64,000 nt of DNA from Actinomadura rubteroloni (GTDB lineage: Bacteria; Actinomycetota; Actinomycetes; Streptosporangiales; Streptosporangiaceae), in assembly GCF_002911665.1 (NCBI RefSeq), contig NZ_MTBP01000002.1, positions 930,001 to 994,000 of the forward strand, in the 5' to 3' direction. The stretch's first letter is position 1, and each line of letters opens with the position of its first letter. Shown here in pieces: positions 21,625 to 30,658 of the stretch. The notes below the pieces were generated by a model that worked only from the letters and a program-made list of their open reading frames with translations, ran no database searches and had not been told where the DNA came from. Made by a program: the position numbers and the translations under genes.

Positions 21625-22668
21625 GTGGATTTCAGCCTGTTCTATTTCGCCGACACAGGTCTGACGCTGAAGAATAGATATCAGCTCCTGCTCGAAGGAG
21701 CGAAGTTCGCCGATAGTCGGGGTTTCTCCGCCGTCTGGACACCGGAACGTCATTTTCACTCCTTCGGCGGCCTCTACCCCAATCCGGCGGTGACGTCCGC
21801 GGCGGTCGCCGCCATCACCGAGCGCGTCTCCATCCGCGCGGGCAGCGTGGTCGCGCCCCTCCACCACCCCGTGCGCATCGCCGAGGAGTGGTCCGTCGTG
21901 GACAACCTCTCCGGCGGCCGCGTCGGGGTCTCGTTCGCGTCCGGCTGGAACGCCGTGGACTTCGCTCTGCGTTCGGAGAACTTCACCGACAGCAAGCGAA
22001 TTCTCATCGAGACGGTGGAGACCGTCCGGCGCCTGTGGCGGCAGGAGGAACTGGAATTCGTGGACGGCACCGGCGGCACGTCCGCGGTGAAGATCTTCCC
22101 GCAGCCCGTCCAGCCCGAACTCCCGGTCTGGCTGACGAGCGCCGGGTCGCTGGAGACGTTCGAGAAGGCGGGCGAGATGGGCGTCGGAGTCCTCACCCAC
22201 CTGCTCGGCCAGGACCTCGACGGCCTCGCGGCCAAGATCGCCGCGTATCGCCGGAAATACACCGAGCACCACGGGGCCGACGGCGGCCAGGGCAACGTCG
22301 CGCTGATGCTGCACACCTACATCGGCACCGACCGCGACGAGGTCCGGGAGCTGGTCCGCGAACCGTTCAGCGCGTACCTGCGCAGCTCGATCGGCCTCTT
22401 CGCACGGGCGATCAGCGCCGACATGCCCGGCGTCGACCTGAACCGCCTCACCCCCGCCGACCTGGACTTCCTCGTCGCCCGCTCCTTCGACCGGTACTTC
22501 GACACGGGCGGCCTGTTCGGCACCGTCCAGGACGCGCTGAAGACCGTGACGACGCTCAAGGACCTCGGCGTGGACGACCTGGCCTGCCTCATCGACTTCG
22601 GCGTCGACACCGACCTGGCGCTGGAGGGGCTCACCCGGCTGGACGAGGTGCGCCGCCTGCAAGGCTGA
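21625..22668 (+). CDS. Luciferase-like flavin monooxygenase, natural-product (MupA-type) family
   Basis: 347 residues from GTG 21625 with GAGGGAG upstream. The bacterial luciferase TIM-barrel pattern is plain: DFSLFYFAD, FAAVWTPERHFH-like (here FSAVWTPERHFH), GLYPNPAV, GSVVAPLHHPVRIAEEW and VSFASGWNAVDF. This is the subgroup found as free enzymes or embedded domains in NRPS/PKS pathways (mupirocin MupA is one). Members use reduced FMN and O2 to hydroxylate, or in some cases insert oxygen into, carrier-bound intermediates. The flavin reductase at 25540 would supply the reduced flavin. Which carbon is oxidised is unknown. Confidence 0.9.
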   Translation: MDFSLFYFADTGLTLKNRYQLLLEGAKFADSRGFSAVWTPERHFHSFGGLYPNPAVTSAAVAAITERVSIRAGSVVAPLHHPVRIAEEWSVVDNLSGGRVGVSFASGWNAVDFALRSENFTDSKRILIETVETVRRLWRQEELEFVDGTGGTSAVKIFPQPVQPELPVWLTSAGSLETFEKAGEMGVGVLTHLLGQDLDGLAAKIAAYRRKYTEHHGADGGQGNVALMLHTYIGTDRDEVRELVREPFSAYLRSSIGLFARAISADMPGVDLNRLTPADLDFLVARSFDRYFDTGGLFGTVQDALKTVTTLKDLGVDDLACLIDFGVDTDLALEGLTRLDEVRRLQG

Positions 22669-22674
22669 GCGCCG

Positions 22675-22691
22675 CAAGCCGAGCCTCGGCT
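22675..22691 (+). terminator. Weak hairpin after the monooxygenase gene
   Basis: AGCCGAG (22677-22683) faces CTCGGCT (22685-22691), with an outer GCGCC/GGCGC pair possible at 22669-22706. It lies just after the monooxygenase stop, with no T run. It may end that transcript before the LAL gene. Confidence 0.4.
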
Positions 22692-22848
22692 CGCAAGGGG
22701 CAGGCGCCACCCCCGCCAACCCTGTCCCCGTGCCGTTGACGCCGATTTCTTGCTCGTTCAACCGAGCGGTGAGAGAGTCGGCTCCGGGACCCGTGTGACC
22801 GCTCAGCCCACTCCGACCTGCCCGGCGCCTGCGGGGGTACAACAAGCG

Positions 22849-25509
22849 ATGGAACGCGAAGCAGAGTTCAGAGTCCTGTCATCTCTCCTGTCCGACGCCC
22901 TGCGCGGCAAGGGCGGCGCCGCACTCGTCACCGGTCCCGCCGGATACGGCAAGACCACCCTGCTGCGGGCGTTCGGCGGGGCGGCGGCCGCGCGCGGCGC
23001 CGTCTTCCTCAGCGCGACCGCCACCCGCACCGACAACGACCCCTGGGAGTTGTTCGACCAGATCCTCCGTCACCCGGCGATCCCCTCGACGGTGCCGGGC
23101 GCGCTGTCGCACGACCTCGCCGAGGGCGGCGACCGGACGCTGTCGGCCGCGCAACTGCACGAGATCTGGAAGCCCGTCCAGGAACTCGCCCGGGACACGC
23201 CCGTCGTGATCGCCGTGGACGACGCCCACCACGCCGACGACACCGCGCTGCGCGGCCTGCTGTACCTCTCCCGCAGGCTCGAAGCCGCGCCGATCGTGGT
23301 CGTGGCGGCGCTGTCGTCGTGTCCGCTGGACGAGCGCGCCCTGTTCTCCGCCGAGATGAGCAGCCAGCCGCACTGCCGCCACGTCCAGCTCGGGCCGCTG
23401 TCGGCGGCGGACGTGGCCGACATGGTGGCCGACGACCACGGCCCGGAGGCGGCGGAGTTCGACCGCCTCAGCGGCGGCAACCCGCTGCTGCTCGGCGCGC
23501 TCATCGAGGACGCGCGCGACCGCGGCGCGTCCGCCCGGCCCGGCTCGATCGCCGGGGACCACTACGTCAAGGCGGTGTGGCGCTTCCTGCACCGCGGCCA
23601 CCCGGCGCTCGTCGCGCTCGCGCAGGCCGTCGCGGTGCTGGGCGAGGCGGGCTCCCCCGCGCTGCTCGGCGAGACCCTCGCCATCGACCCGATGGTCGCC
23701 GCGCAGGGCCTGAACACGCTGGAGGCCGGCGGGCTGGTCGACGCAGCGGGCTTTCGCGACGAAAGGGCGCGCGACGCGCTCTACGCCAAAGTCCCGGCCA
23801 GGGAACGGACCAAAATGCTCCTGCGGGCCGCCGCCGTCCTCCAGCAGGAGGGGGCGCCCGCCCTCCGCGTCGCCCGGCTGCTCGCCGCCGCCGACGACAT
23901 CGGCGAACCGTGGATGGTCGGCGTCCTGCGCAACGCCGCCGACCAGGAGCAGCGCGACGGGGACTTCCCCTGCGCCGTCCGGTACCTGCGGCTCGCCCGG
24001 CAGGCCGTCGCGCGGGGCAGCGCGGAGGAAGCGCAGATCACCTCCGACCTCGCCGCCGTGGAATGGCAGCTCGACCCGCTCTCGGTCGTCCGGCTCCTCC
24101 CCGACCTGGAGGCCGCCGCGTGGGCCGGGCACCTCCGGTCCGACCAGACCGAGAACCTCGTCACCTACCTGCTCTGGCACGGCCAGCGCGAGAAGGCGAT
24201 CACGCACCTCACCGACCGGGAGGGCAACGTCCGGCCCACCGGCTGGACGTCCAGGTTCCGTTCGTGGCTCTACCCGGCGCTGTTGACCGGCGTGGGCGGC
24301 GCGCCCGCCGACGAGCGGTCCGTCGAGGTCGCCGTGATCGGCGGCGCGCGGATCGACGACGACATCCTGATCGCCGCCGAGCAGGCGCTGCTCAACACCC
24401 GGCTGGACGACTCTGCGCTGGTGCCCGCCCTCACGGCGCTCGCCGTGCTCGTCTACACCGAGCGCCTCGACCGGGCCGGGGTCTGGATCGACACGCTGCT
24501 GAAGGCGGCCGACCGGCGCGGTTCGGTGACCTGGCGGGCGCTGGTGTCCACCGCCAACTCCCTCATCGACGTCCGCCGAGGCGTGCTGCGCTCGGCCACC
24601 ACCCACGCCAACCGCGCCCTCAGCCTCATCTCCCACCGGAGCTGGGGCATGGCCATCGGCCTGCCGCTGTCCAGCGCGCTGGACGCGGCCACCGGCCGGG
24701 GCCGGCACGACATCGCCGCGTCGCTCCTCACCGTCCCGCTGCCCGACGGGATCTTCAACACCCTCTCCGGCCTCTACTACATGCACGCCCGCGGGTGTCA
24801 CCACGCCGCGATCGGCCGGCACATGACCGCCCTCGCCGACTTCGACTCCTGCGGCGACCTCATGCGGGAATGGGAGATCGACCAGCCCGCGCTGATCCCG
24901 TGGCGCAGCGACGCGGCCCTGGCCGGGCTGCGGCTCGGCCGCACCGCCTACGCGCGCTCCCTGCTGGCCGAGCAGGACGAGCTGACCCAGCCGTGGGACA
25001 TGCGCACCCGCGCCGCGACGCTCCGGGTGCGGGCGCTGCTGGCCGAGGGACGGGACCGGGTCGCCCTCCTGACCGAAGCCACGACCACCGCCGAGCAGAC
25101 CGCCGATCTGGTCGGGCTCGCGACCGGCCTGGTCGATCTCAGCCGCGCGCAGCGGACCGTGGGCGACACCGACGCCGCCCGCACCACCGGCCTGCGGGCC
25201 CAACTGCTGATCGAGCAGTCCGGTCTGGAGGCACTGGCCCGGCAGCTCCCCCGCGACGTGCTCACCGCGAAGAAGACGCGCGCCGAGCGGAAACCGAAGC
25301 CGCCGCAGCCCGCGCCGTCCACCCGCGAGCTGAGCGACGCCGAGCAGCGCGTCGCGTCACTGGCGGCGGCCGGCTTCTCCAACCGCGAGATCGCCAGCGA
25401 GCTGTTCATCACCGTCAGCACGGTCGAGCAGCATCTCACCCGGGTCTACCGGAAGCTGAAGGTCACGCGCCGTCCTCTTCTCGCCAAGGCCCTGAACAGT
25501 CACGCCTGA
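22849..25509 (+). CDS. LAL (large ATP-binding LuxR-family) transcriptional regulator
   Basis: 886 residues if ATG 22849 is used; in-frame GTG 22795 and TTG 22750 are alternatives and no start has a strong ribosome site. The N-terminus has a Walker A motif (GPAGYGKTT, about 29-37) and a Walker B-like VIAVDDAHHADD. The middle is helical, TPR-like. The last 65 residues are a LuxR helix-turn-helix (LSDAEQRVASLAAAGFSNRE, then STVEQHLTRVYRKLKV). This architecture matches the MalT/PikD class that activates polyketide clusters. Its likely DNA target is the TAGGGG direct repeat in the cluster (inference). Confidence 0.93.
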   Translation: MEREAEFRVLSSLLSDALRGKGGAALVTGPAGYGKTTLLRAFGGAAAARGAVFLSATATRTDNDPWELFDQILRHPAIPSTVPGALSHDLAEGGDRTLSAAQLHEIWKPVQELARDTPVVIAVDDAHHADDTALRGLLYLSRRLEAAPIVVVAALSSCPLDERALFSAEMSSQPHCRHVQLGPLSAADVADMVADDHGPEAAEFDRLSGGNPLLLGALIEDARDRGASARPGSIAGDHYVKAVWRFLHRGHPALVALAQAVAVLGEAGSPALLGETLAIDPMVAAQGLNTLEAGGLVDAAGFRDERARDALYAKVPARERTKMLLRAAAVLQQEGAPALRVARLLAAADDIGEPWMVGVLRNAADQEQRDGDFPCAVRYLRLARQAVARGSAEEAQITSDLAAVEWQLDPLSVVRLLPDLEAAAWAGHLRSDQTENLVTYLLWHGQREKAITHLTDREGNVRPTGWTSRFRSWLYPALLTGVGGAPADERSVEVAVIGGARIDDDILIAAEQALLNTRLDDSALVPALTALAVLVYTERLDRAGVWIDTLLKAADRRGSVTWRALVSTANSLIDVRRGVLRSATTHANRALSLISHRSWGMAIGLPLSSALDAATGRGRHDIAASLLTVPLPDGIFNTLSGLYYMHARGCHHAAIGRHMTALADFDSCGDLMREWEIDQPALIPWRSDAALAGLRLGRTAYARSLLAEQDELTQPWDMRTRAATLRVRALLAEGRDRVALLTEATTTAEQTADLVGLATGLVDLSRAQRTVGDTDAARTTGLRAQLLIEQSGLEALARQLPRDVLTAKKTRAERKPKPPQPAPSTRELSDAEQRVASLAAAGFSNREIASELFITVSTVEQHLTRVYRKLKVTRRPLLAKALNSHA

Positions 25510-25539
25510 CGGTGCCCGGCACCGCCCCGTCGACGCCCG

Positions 25540-26169
25540 TCAATCGGCCTCCCGGACACGCCAGGCCGGGGGCGTCAGCACCCGCTCGACGCCCGCGTGC
25601 GGGGCGAGCCCGACCAGCTCGTCGAACAGGTCGCCGTCGACCCGGTCGACCAGCCGCCCGCCGCTCTCGGCCAGCGCCCAGAACCGGCTGCCGTGGAACA
25701 CCAGCGGCCGTTCTCCCGGACGGTCGCCGACCGCGCGCACCTCCAGCAGGACGATCGCGTGGTCGCCCGCGGCCACCTCGCCCGCCACCGCGCACTCCAG
25801 CCAGGCGACCGCGCCCCGCAGGAACACCGCCCCGCTCTCGGCCGCCGCCCAGTCCGCGCCCGTGAATCGGTCCATCGCCGGACCCGCGAGCGCCCGGCAC
25901 AGCGTCCCGGCGCCCTCGGCGAGGACGCTGATCCCGACCGTCCCGGCGGCGCGCAGCCCCGGCCACGTCCGCGACGCGGACGTCACGCTCACCGACACCA
26001 TCGCCGGGGACAGCGACACCGAGGTGAACGAACTGACGGCCATGCCGACGGGCTCCCCGTCGGGTCCAACCGCGCAGACCGCGACCACACCGCTCGGAAA
26101 GCCGCCGAACACGCGCCGCAGGTCCGTCTCCGCCGCCGGCACCCGGAGCCGCGGCCGCCACACCGTCAT
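25540..26169 (-). CDS. Flavin reductase (FMN-binding split-barrel, HpaC-like)
   Basis: 209 residues. The fold signature is clear: FPSGVVAVCAV, the GMAVSSFTSVSLSPAMVSVSV flavin loop, FWALAESGGRLVDR near the end. Members reduce FMN or FAD with NAD(P)H and pass it to a separate monooxygenase. It is the only such enzyme in the window, and its promoter carries a version of the box found before the luciferase-like monooxygenase, so the two are probably a two-component pair. It converges on the LAL gene with a 30-base gap. Confidence 0.9.
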   Translation of the reverse strand: MTVWRPRLRVPAAETDLRRVFGGFPSGVVAVCAVGPDGEPVGMAVSSFTSVSLSPAMVSVSVTSASRTWPGLRAAGTVGISVLAEGAGTLCRALAGPAMDRFTGADWAAAESGAVFLRGAVAWLECAVAGEVAAGDHAIVLLEVRAVGDRPGERPLVFHGSRFWALAESGGRLVDRVDGDLFDELVGLAPHAGVERVLTPPAWRVREAD

Positions 26170-26214
26170 CCGTCCCCCTCCCCGTCGATCTGCCCGCTCG
26201 ATCTCCCTGGGAGG

Positions 26215-26259
26215 ATTCTCAGACCCCGTCCGACCGCTGCCAACCCCTGTTTTCGCCTA
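26215..26259 (-). promoter_or_regulatory. Promoter of flavin reductase with degenerate TAGGGG box
   Basis: On the minus strand: TAGGCGA (26259-26253), AAA, CAGGGGT (26249-26243), then TTGGCA (26243-26238), 17 bases, GAGAAT (26220-26215). The box-to-minus-10 distance of 23 bases equals that at the monooxygenase promoter. The box lies six bases from the rnhB stop codon. Confidence 0.5.
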
Positions 26260-26263
26260 CCCC

Positions 26264-26968
26264 TTAGGGGGTTCGGTCCAAGGACCCCGACCCGTTTCCC
26301 GCCGGAACCGTCCCGCCGTGCCCGCGCTGCGCCCGTCCGACGTTGACGTAGGAGAACCGGTGCTCGGGGCAGGGCCCGTGCTCCAGCAGGGCCGCCGAGT
26401 GGTCGGGTGTCACGTAACCCTTATGGACGTCGAAGCCGTAGTCGGGGAAACGGTCGTGGAGGTCCACCATGAGGCGGTCGCGCGTGACCTTGGCGATCAC
26501 CGACGCCGCCGCCACGCACGCCGCCACCCGGTCGCCCTTGATCACCGGGAGGCCCGGGACGTCCAGGCCGGGGACGCGGAAGCCGTCGCTCAGCACGTAG
26601 TCGGGACGGACCGGCAGCGCCGCCAGCGCCCGGCGCATCCCGGCGATGTTGCACCGGTGGACGCCGGTGCGGTCGATGTCGTGGCACGGGATCACGACCG
26701 CGCTCCACGCCTCCGCGCGCGCCACGACCTCGGCGTAGATCTGCTCGCGCCGCGCCGGGGTGAGCAGCTTGGAGTCCGTCAGGCCCTCGATGACGCCCCG
26801 CCGGCCGGACGGGAGGACCACCGCGCCGACGACGAGCGGCCCCGCGCAGGCGCCCCGGCCCGCCTCGTCCACACCCGCGACACGGTGGAAGCCGGCGTGC
26901 GCCAGCGACCGCTCGTACGCGTACAGACCCGCGTCACGGCGCGGCGTGAAGCGAAGGGGACGGTCCAT
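26264..26968 (-). CDS. rnhB: Ribonuclease HII
   Basis: 234 residues from ATG 26968 (MDRPLRFTPRRD); an in-frame ATG 57 bases upstream would add unconserved residues. Motifs GVDEAGRGACAGPLVVGAV (the DEG catalytic triad), LTDSKLL, a conserved Asp in VLSDGF and VAAASVIAKVTRDR identify the enzyme, which cleaves RNA at RNA-DNA junctions and removes misincorporated ribonucleotides. It is the last conserved gene of the rpsP-trmD-rplS-lepB neighbourhood and marks the border with the biosynthetic cluster. The TAA stop is the only TAA noted nearby. Confidence 0.95.
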   Translation of the reverse strand: MDRPLRFTPRRDAGLYAYERSLAHAGFHRVAGVDEAGRGACAGPLVVGAVVLPSGRRGVIEGLTDSKLLTPARREQIYAEVVARAEAWSAVVIPCHDIDRTGVHRCNIAGMRRALAALPVRPDYVLSDGFRVPGLDVPGLPVIKGDRVAACVAAASVIAKVTRDRLMVDLHDRFPDYGFDVHKGYVTPDHSAALLEHGPCPEHRFSYVNVGRAQRGHGGTVPAGNGSGSLDRTP

Positions 26969-27050
26969 GCACCGCAGGGTACGTCCCCCCGCCGACACCC
27001 GAGTCCGAGCGCGGACGGGCCGCATCCCGGCGACCAGGGACGCCGCCGCC

Positions 27051-27072
27051 CGGCGTGACCGAGATCACGCCG
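27051..27072 (-). terminator. Hairpin after lepB
   Basis: CGGCGTGA (27051-27058) pairs with TCACGCCG (27065-27072) across a six-base loop. It lies eight bases beyond the lepB stop codon on the minus strand. There is no U tract. Confidence 0.5.
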
Positions 27073-27079
27073 CGACGGT

Positions 27080-27985
27080 TCAGGAGCGCTGGTTGCGGCG
27101 GACGCGCAGGCGGCGCCACAGCAGCGTCACCGGGACCGCGCCCACGAAGCCCGCCGCGAGCGGCGTTCCGGGCAGGACGGTCGCGGACGCGCGGATGCCG
27201 GGCTGCTCGAACGTCGACGGGATCCCGAGCCCGCCCATGTGCCCCACGGGCCAGACGATCACGAACGCGCGTCCGATCACCTTGTCGACCGGGATCGCGC
27301 CGCCGCCCGGGTCGCCCCGGTGGTTGCGCGAGTCCCAGGACAGGTCCCGGTGGTCGCCCATGACCCAGATGTGGCCCTTGGGGACCGTCACGTCGAACGC
27401 GGTCTCCGACGGCCGGTTCTGCTCATGCGTCACCGGGTCGGTGTAGAGGTAGGACTCCTCGGTGAGCGGCTTGCCGTTGACCGTCACGCGGCCCGCGGTG
27501 CAGCACTTCACCCGGTCGCCCGCGACGCCGATGACGCGCTTGATGTAGTCCTTCTCGTTCGGCGCTACGCCGAACGCGGTCCCGATCGCGTGCAGCACCT
27601 TGGAGACCGGGTTCGACGGCTTCGGCACCGTGGTCTCCGGGTCCCAGGAGTCGAGCCCGTTGAAGACGACGATGTCGCCCGGCTCGATCGACCGCGTGTG
27701 GTAGACGATCTTGTTGACGAGCACCCGGTCGCCGACCTGCAGCGTGTTCTCCATCGACCCCGAGGGGATGTAGAACGCCTGCACGGCGAACGCCTTGATC
27801 ACGAGCGCCAGCACGATCGCGACGACGATCAGGACCGGCAGCTCCTTCCAGAACGAGCCCGGCTTCTTGCGCTTCGGCTCGTCCTCGGCGGCGGTGTCCT
27901 CGCCAGGGGTCACGGTCTCCTCATCTTCGGGCACCGCGCCCTCGGCCTCGGATCGCACGTCTCTCCGATCGTCCTCGCTTGTCAT
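27080..27985 (-). CDS. lepB: Signal peptidase I
   Basis: 301 residues. An acidic cytosolic tail (1-47) is followed by one membrane helix (about 50-68), the catalytic Ser77 in IPSGSM and Lys149 in DYIKRVIG. Box D (GDHRDLSWDSRNHRG) is intact, and a second hydrophobic stretch lies near the C-terminus (about 275-295), giving the two-helix actinobacterial form. It cleaves Sec and Tat signal peptides at the outer membrane face. It sits between rplS and rnhB, the usual position in actinomycetes, and rplS ends in its own terminator, so lepB likely has its own promoter. Confidence 0.96.
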   Translation of the reverse strand: MTSEDDRRDVRSEAEGAVPEDEETVTPGEDTAAEDEPKRKKPGSFWKELPVLIVVAIVLALVIKAFAVQAFYIPSGSMENTLQVGDRVLVNKIVYHTRSIEPGDIVVFNGLDSWDPETTVPKPSNPVSKVLHAIGTAFGVAPNEKDYIKRVIGVAGDRVKCCTAGRVTVNGKPLTEESYLYTDPVTHEQNRPSETAFDVTVPKGHIWVMGDHRDLSWDSRNHRGDPGGGAIPVDKVIGRAFVIVWPVGHMGGLGIPSTFEQPGIRASATVLPGTPLAAGFVGAVPVTLLWRRLRVRRNQRS

Positions 27986-28055
27986 CAGGGCGAAAGCCTA
28001 GCGGCGCGCACGCCCCCGCACCGCGCGCACGCGCGTGTCGCCGCCAGAACGCCAA

Positions 28056-28086
28056 CGCCCCGGGAACCACCTGCGTTCCCGGGGCG
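28056..28086 (-). terminator. rplS terminator hairpin
   Basis: A perfect 12-bp stem, 28056-28067 with 28075-28086, and a seven-base loop. It starts 12 bases after the rplS stop on the minus strand and separates the ribosomal operon from lepB. Confidence 0.8.
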
Positions 28087-28097
28087 CGGGCGAACGG

Positions 28098-28451
28098 TCA
28101 GAAGTCCCGCTTCTCCTTGATGCGCGCGGCCTTGCCCCGCAGGTTGCGGAGGTAGTACAGCTTCGCGCGGCGGACGTCGCCGCGGACGACCACTTCCAGC
28201 TTCTCGATGTGCGGGCTGTTCAGCGGCCAGGTGCGCTCGACGCCGTAGCCGCCCTTGCTCACCTTGCGGACGGTGAACGTCTCGCGGGCGCCGCCGCCCT
28301 GGCGGCGGATGACCACGCCCTCGAAGACCTGGACGCGGGTGACCTTGCCCTCGGTGATGCGCGCGTGCACCTTCACCGTGTCGCCGGGACGGAAGGCCGG
28401 GTGGTCGGAACGCAGCGCGGCCTTCTCGATCTCCTGGATCAGGGTGTGCAT
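28098..28451 (-). CDS. rplS: 50S ribosomal protein L19
   Basis: 117 residues, full length. [29 protein letters not shown], the [16 protein letters not shown] stretch and [20 protein letters not shown] are classic L19. The protein lies at the 30S-50S interface. It follows trmD with a gap of about 117 bases containing a small hairpin (28544-28562), the usual gene order. Confidence 0.98.
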   Translation of the reverse strand: MHTLIQEIEKAALRSDHPAFRPGDTVKVHARITEGKVTRVQVFEGVVIRRQGGGARETFTVRKVSKGGYGVERTWPLNSPHIEKLEVVVRGDVRRAKLYYLRNLRGKAARIKEKRDF

Positions 28452-28543
28452 GACTTCCTCAAGGGTCGAACGCGGACGTCGAGAGGCTCCGGTGCCTGCG
28501 CTGAGGTGGGGCGTCGCGCCGCGAGAGGCGGAACAAGATCGTG

Positions 28544-28562
28544 CCGTGTGCAGGGCACACGG
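28544..28562 (-). terminator. Small hairpin in the trmD-rplS gap
   Basis: CCGTGTGC (28544-28551) pairs with GCACACGG (28555-28562), loop AGG, seven bases after the trmD stop. It could be a partial terminator or an L19 leader stem. The remaining leader shows no recognised riboregulator. Confidence 0.45.
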
Positions 28563-28568
28563 AACATC

Positions 28569-29351
28569 TCAGTGTGCCATATCTTCGTCGTCCACCGGAA
28601 AACCGGTGTCGGCGAGGACGGCCCGGTCGCGGGCGTCCAGCCCGTCCCGGTCGAGACGGGCGAGCAGTTCGGGGCGGTGCCGGGCGGTGCGGCGCAGCGC
28701 CTCGTCCCGCCGCCAGCGCGCGATGGCGCCGTGGTGGCCCGACAGCAGGACGTCCGGGACGGCGCGGTCCCGCCAGACGGGCGGCTTGGTGTAGACGGGC
28801 CCTTCGAGCAGCGACTCCATCGAGCCCGGCGCGAAGGAGTCGTCGGCGACGGACTCGGCGTTGCCGAGGACGCCGGGCAGCAGCCGTCCGATCGCCTCGA
28901 CCATGACGAGCACGGCCACCTCCCCGCCCGCGAGGACGAAGTCGCCGAGGCTGACCTCGTCCACCCGCATCCGGGTGGCGGCGTCGGCGACGACGCGCGA
29001 GTCGATGCCCTCATAGCGCCCGCAGGCGAACAGCAGCCACGGCTCACCGGCGAGTTCGGCCGCGGTGGCCTGGGTGAACGGGCGTCCGCTGGGCGTCGGG
29101 ACGACGAGCCGGGGCAGCTCCGGACCCGGCGCGACGGCGTCGAGCGCCGCACCCCACGGTTCGGGCTTCATCACCATGCCGGGACCGCCGCCGTAGGGCG
29201 TGTCGTCCACGGTCCGGTGCCGGTCGTGGGCCCACTGCCGCAGGTCGTGGACGGCGACGTCCAGCAGCCCGGCGCGGCGCGCCTTGCCGAGCAGGGAGAT
29301 CTCCAGCGGCGCGAAGTACTCCGGGAAGATCGAGACGATGTCGAGTTTCAT
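28569..29351 (-). CDS. trmD: tRNA (guanine37-N1)-methyltransferase
   Basis: 260 residues. Starts [13 protein letters not shown]; the trefoil-knot SAM site is seen in [14 protein letters not shown] and [11 protein letters not shown], followed by [13 protein letters not shown], and ends with the [17 protein letters not shown] tRNA-binding part. TrmD methylates G37 of tRNAs to prevent +1 frameshifting. The ATG lies 20 bases after rimM in the same operon. Confidence 0.98.
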   Translation of the reverse strand: MKLDIVSIFPEYFAPLEISLLGKARRAGLLDVAVHDLRQWAHDRHRTVDDTPYGGGPGMVMKPEPWGAALDAVAPGPELPRLVVPTPSGRPFTQATAAELAGEPWLLFACGRYEGIDSRVVADAATRMRVDEVSLGDFVLAGGEVAVLVMVEAIGRLLPGVLGNAESVADDSFAPGSMESLLEGPVYTKPPVWRDRAVPDVLLSGHHGAIARWRRDEALRRTARHRPELLARLDRDGLDARDRAVLADTGFPVDDEDMAH

Positions 29352-29371
29352 GGCCTTCCTCGCGCGCCGGC

Positions 29372-29923
29372 TCAGACCGCCCCGTCGTCCAGGAGGCCGG
29401 GCGGAGGGGTCACGACGACGCGTCCCGCGGTCAGGTCGACCTCGGGGACGAGCGCGGACACGAACGGGATCAGCGCGTCGTCGGCGCCGGGACGCCGGAC
29501 GACCAGCAGATCCTGCCCGTGGTGCAGGACGTCGGTGACGGTGCCGACATCCGCGCCCGCGTCCGTGACGACCGCGAGCCCGACCAGATCACGGTCGTGG
29601 AACTCGTCGGGGTCGGACGGGGCGGGGATGTCGGCGGGGTCGACGACCAGCCACACGCCGCGCAGTTCCTCGGCGGCGGTGCGGTCGCCGACCCCGGCGA
29701 AGCGCAGGAGCAGGCGCCCTGAATGCGGGCGCACCTGGGCCACGGTGAGCGGCCCGGCGGTGGCGGGATCGGTCGCGATCACGGTGCCGACGGCGAACCG
29801 GAGATCCGGGTCGTCGGTCCGCACGTCGATCTGGACCTCGCCGCGCACACCGTGCGCGCGTCCGACCCGGCCGACGACGAGCCGCTCGCCGGACGGCCGG
29901 GGCGCGGCCCGGCGGGGCGCCAC
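29372..29923 (-). CDS. rimM: 16S rRNA processing/maturation protein RimM
   Basis: 183 residues from GTG 29923, two bases after the KH gene's stop. [16 protein letters not shown] is the N-terminal RimM barrel signature, and [20 protein letters not shown] begins the PRC-barrel. It binds S19 and helps mature the 30S head. It is coupled to the KH and trmD genes. Confidence 0.96.
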   Translation of the reverse strand: MAPRRAAPRPSGERLVVGRVGRAHGVRGEVQIDVRTDDPDLRFAVGTVIATDPATAGPLTVAQVRPHSGRLLLRFAGVGDRTAAEELRGVWLVVDPADIPAPSDPDEFHDRDLVGLAVVTDAGADVGTVTDVLHHGQDLLVVRRPGADDALIPFVSALVPEVDLTAGRVVVTPPPGLLDDGAV

Positions 29924-29925
29924 GG

Positions 29926-30168
29926 TCAGCGGACCTCGTTCACGTCGAGGAGGTCCACCCGCACGTACCGGCCCCCGGAAAGGGCGCTGATCACGGTGCG
30001 CAGGGCCTTGGCGGTGCGTCCGCTGCGGCCGATGACCTTGCCGAGGTCATCGGGGTGCACGCGCACCTCGAGGACCCGGCCGCCCCTGATGCGGCGGGCG
30101 CGGACCAGGACGTCGTCCGGGCTCTCCACGATCCCCCGCACCAGGTGCTCCAGCGCTTCTTCGAGCAC
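29926..30168 (-). CDS. KH-domain RNA-binding protein (KhpA-like)
   Basis: 80 residues from GTG 30168, one base after the rpsP stop (TGA-C-GTG). A single KH domain fills the protein; the GxxG loop is IGRSG within KVIGRSGRTAKALR. The family is encoded between rpsP and rimM in most actinobacteria and firmicutes and binds RNA nonspecifically, affecting cell-division and translation genes. Longer in-frame readings upstream come from the rpsP antisense frame and are not real. Confidence 0.93.
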   Translation of the reverse strand: MLEEALEHLVRGIVESPDDVLVRARRIRGGRVLEVRVHPDDLGKVIGRSGRTAKALRTVISALSGGRYVRVDLLDVNEVR

Positions 30169-30169
30169 G

Positions 30170-30658
30170 TCAGCCCTCGACTTCGCTACTGCCGTCGGCG
30201 GTCGCGGCCGGCTCGGCCGACTCGGCCTGCTTCGCCTCGGTCGGCTTCGGCTCGGTCTTCTTCGGCTCGGACTTCTTGCGGGTGCGCGGCGCGGGGGCCT
30301 CGCCCGCGTCGGTGCCCATGGACTCCTTGACGGCCGCCTCGAAGACGGCCTTCTTGTCCTGGCCCGGCTCGGCGACCTTGAGGGTGCCCTCGGCACCCGG
30401 CTCGCCCTTGAACTTCTGCCAGTCACCGGTGATCTTCAGCAGGTTGAGCACCGGCTCGGTCGGCTGCGCGCCGACGCCCAGCCAGTACTGCGCCCGCTCG
30501 GAGTCGATCCGGATGAGCGAGGGCTCCTGCTTGGGCTGGTAGAGCCCGATCTCCTCGATGGCGCGACCGTCCCGCTTGGTGCGGGCGTCGGCCACGACGA
30601 TCCGGTACTGCGGGTTCCGGATCTTCCCCAGACGCTTGAGCTTGATCTTGACTGCCAC
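30170..30658 (-). CDS. rpsP: 30S ribosomal protein S16 with low-complexity tail
   Basis: 162 residues from a GTG start at 30658. The first about 85 residues are normal S16 ([35 protein letters not shown]). The remaining about 75 residues form a Lys/Glu/Pro/Ala-rich extension as found in actinomycete S16, probably disordered on the ribosome surface. It is the first gene of the rpsP-KH-rimM-trmD-rplS operon; its promoter must be in 30659-30854. Confidence 0.97.
   Translation of the reverse strand: MAVKIKLKRLGKIRNPQYRIVVADARTKRDGRAIEEIGLYQPKQEPSLIRIDSERAQYWLGVGAQPTEPVLNLLKITGDWQKFKGEPGAEGTLKVAEPGQDKKAVFEAAVKESMGTDAGEAPAPRTRKKSEPKKTEPKPTEAKQAESAEPAATADGSSEVEG

Noticed and set aside
28452..28568. 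Ribosomal-protein leader riboregulator before rplS
   Set aside because: Only one small hairpin is visible, and it fits a partial terminator for trmD as well.
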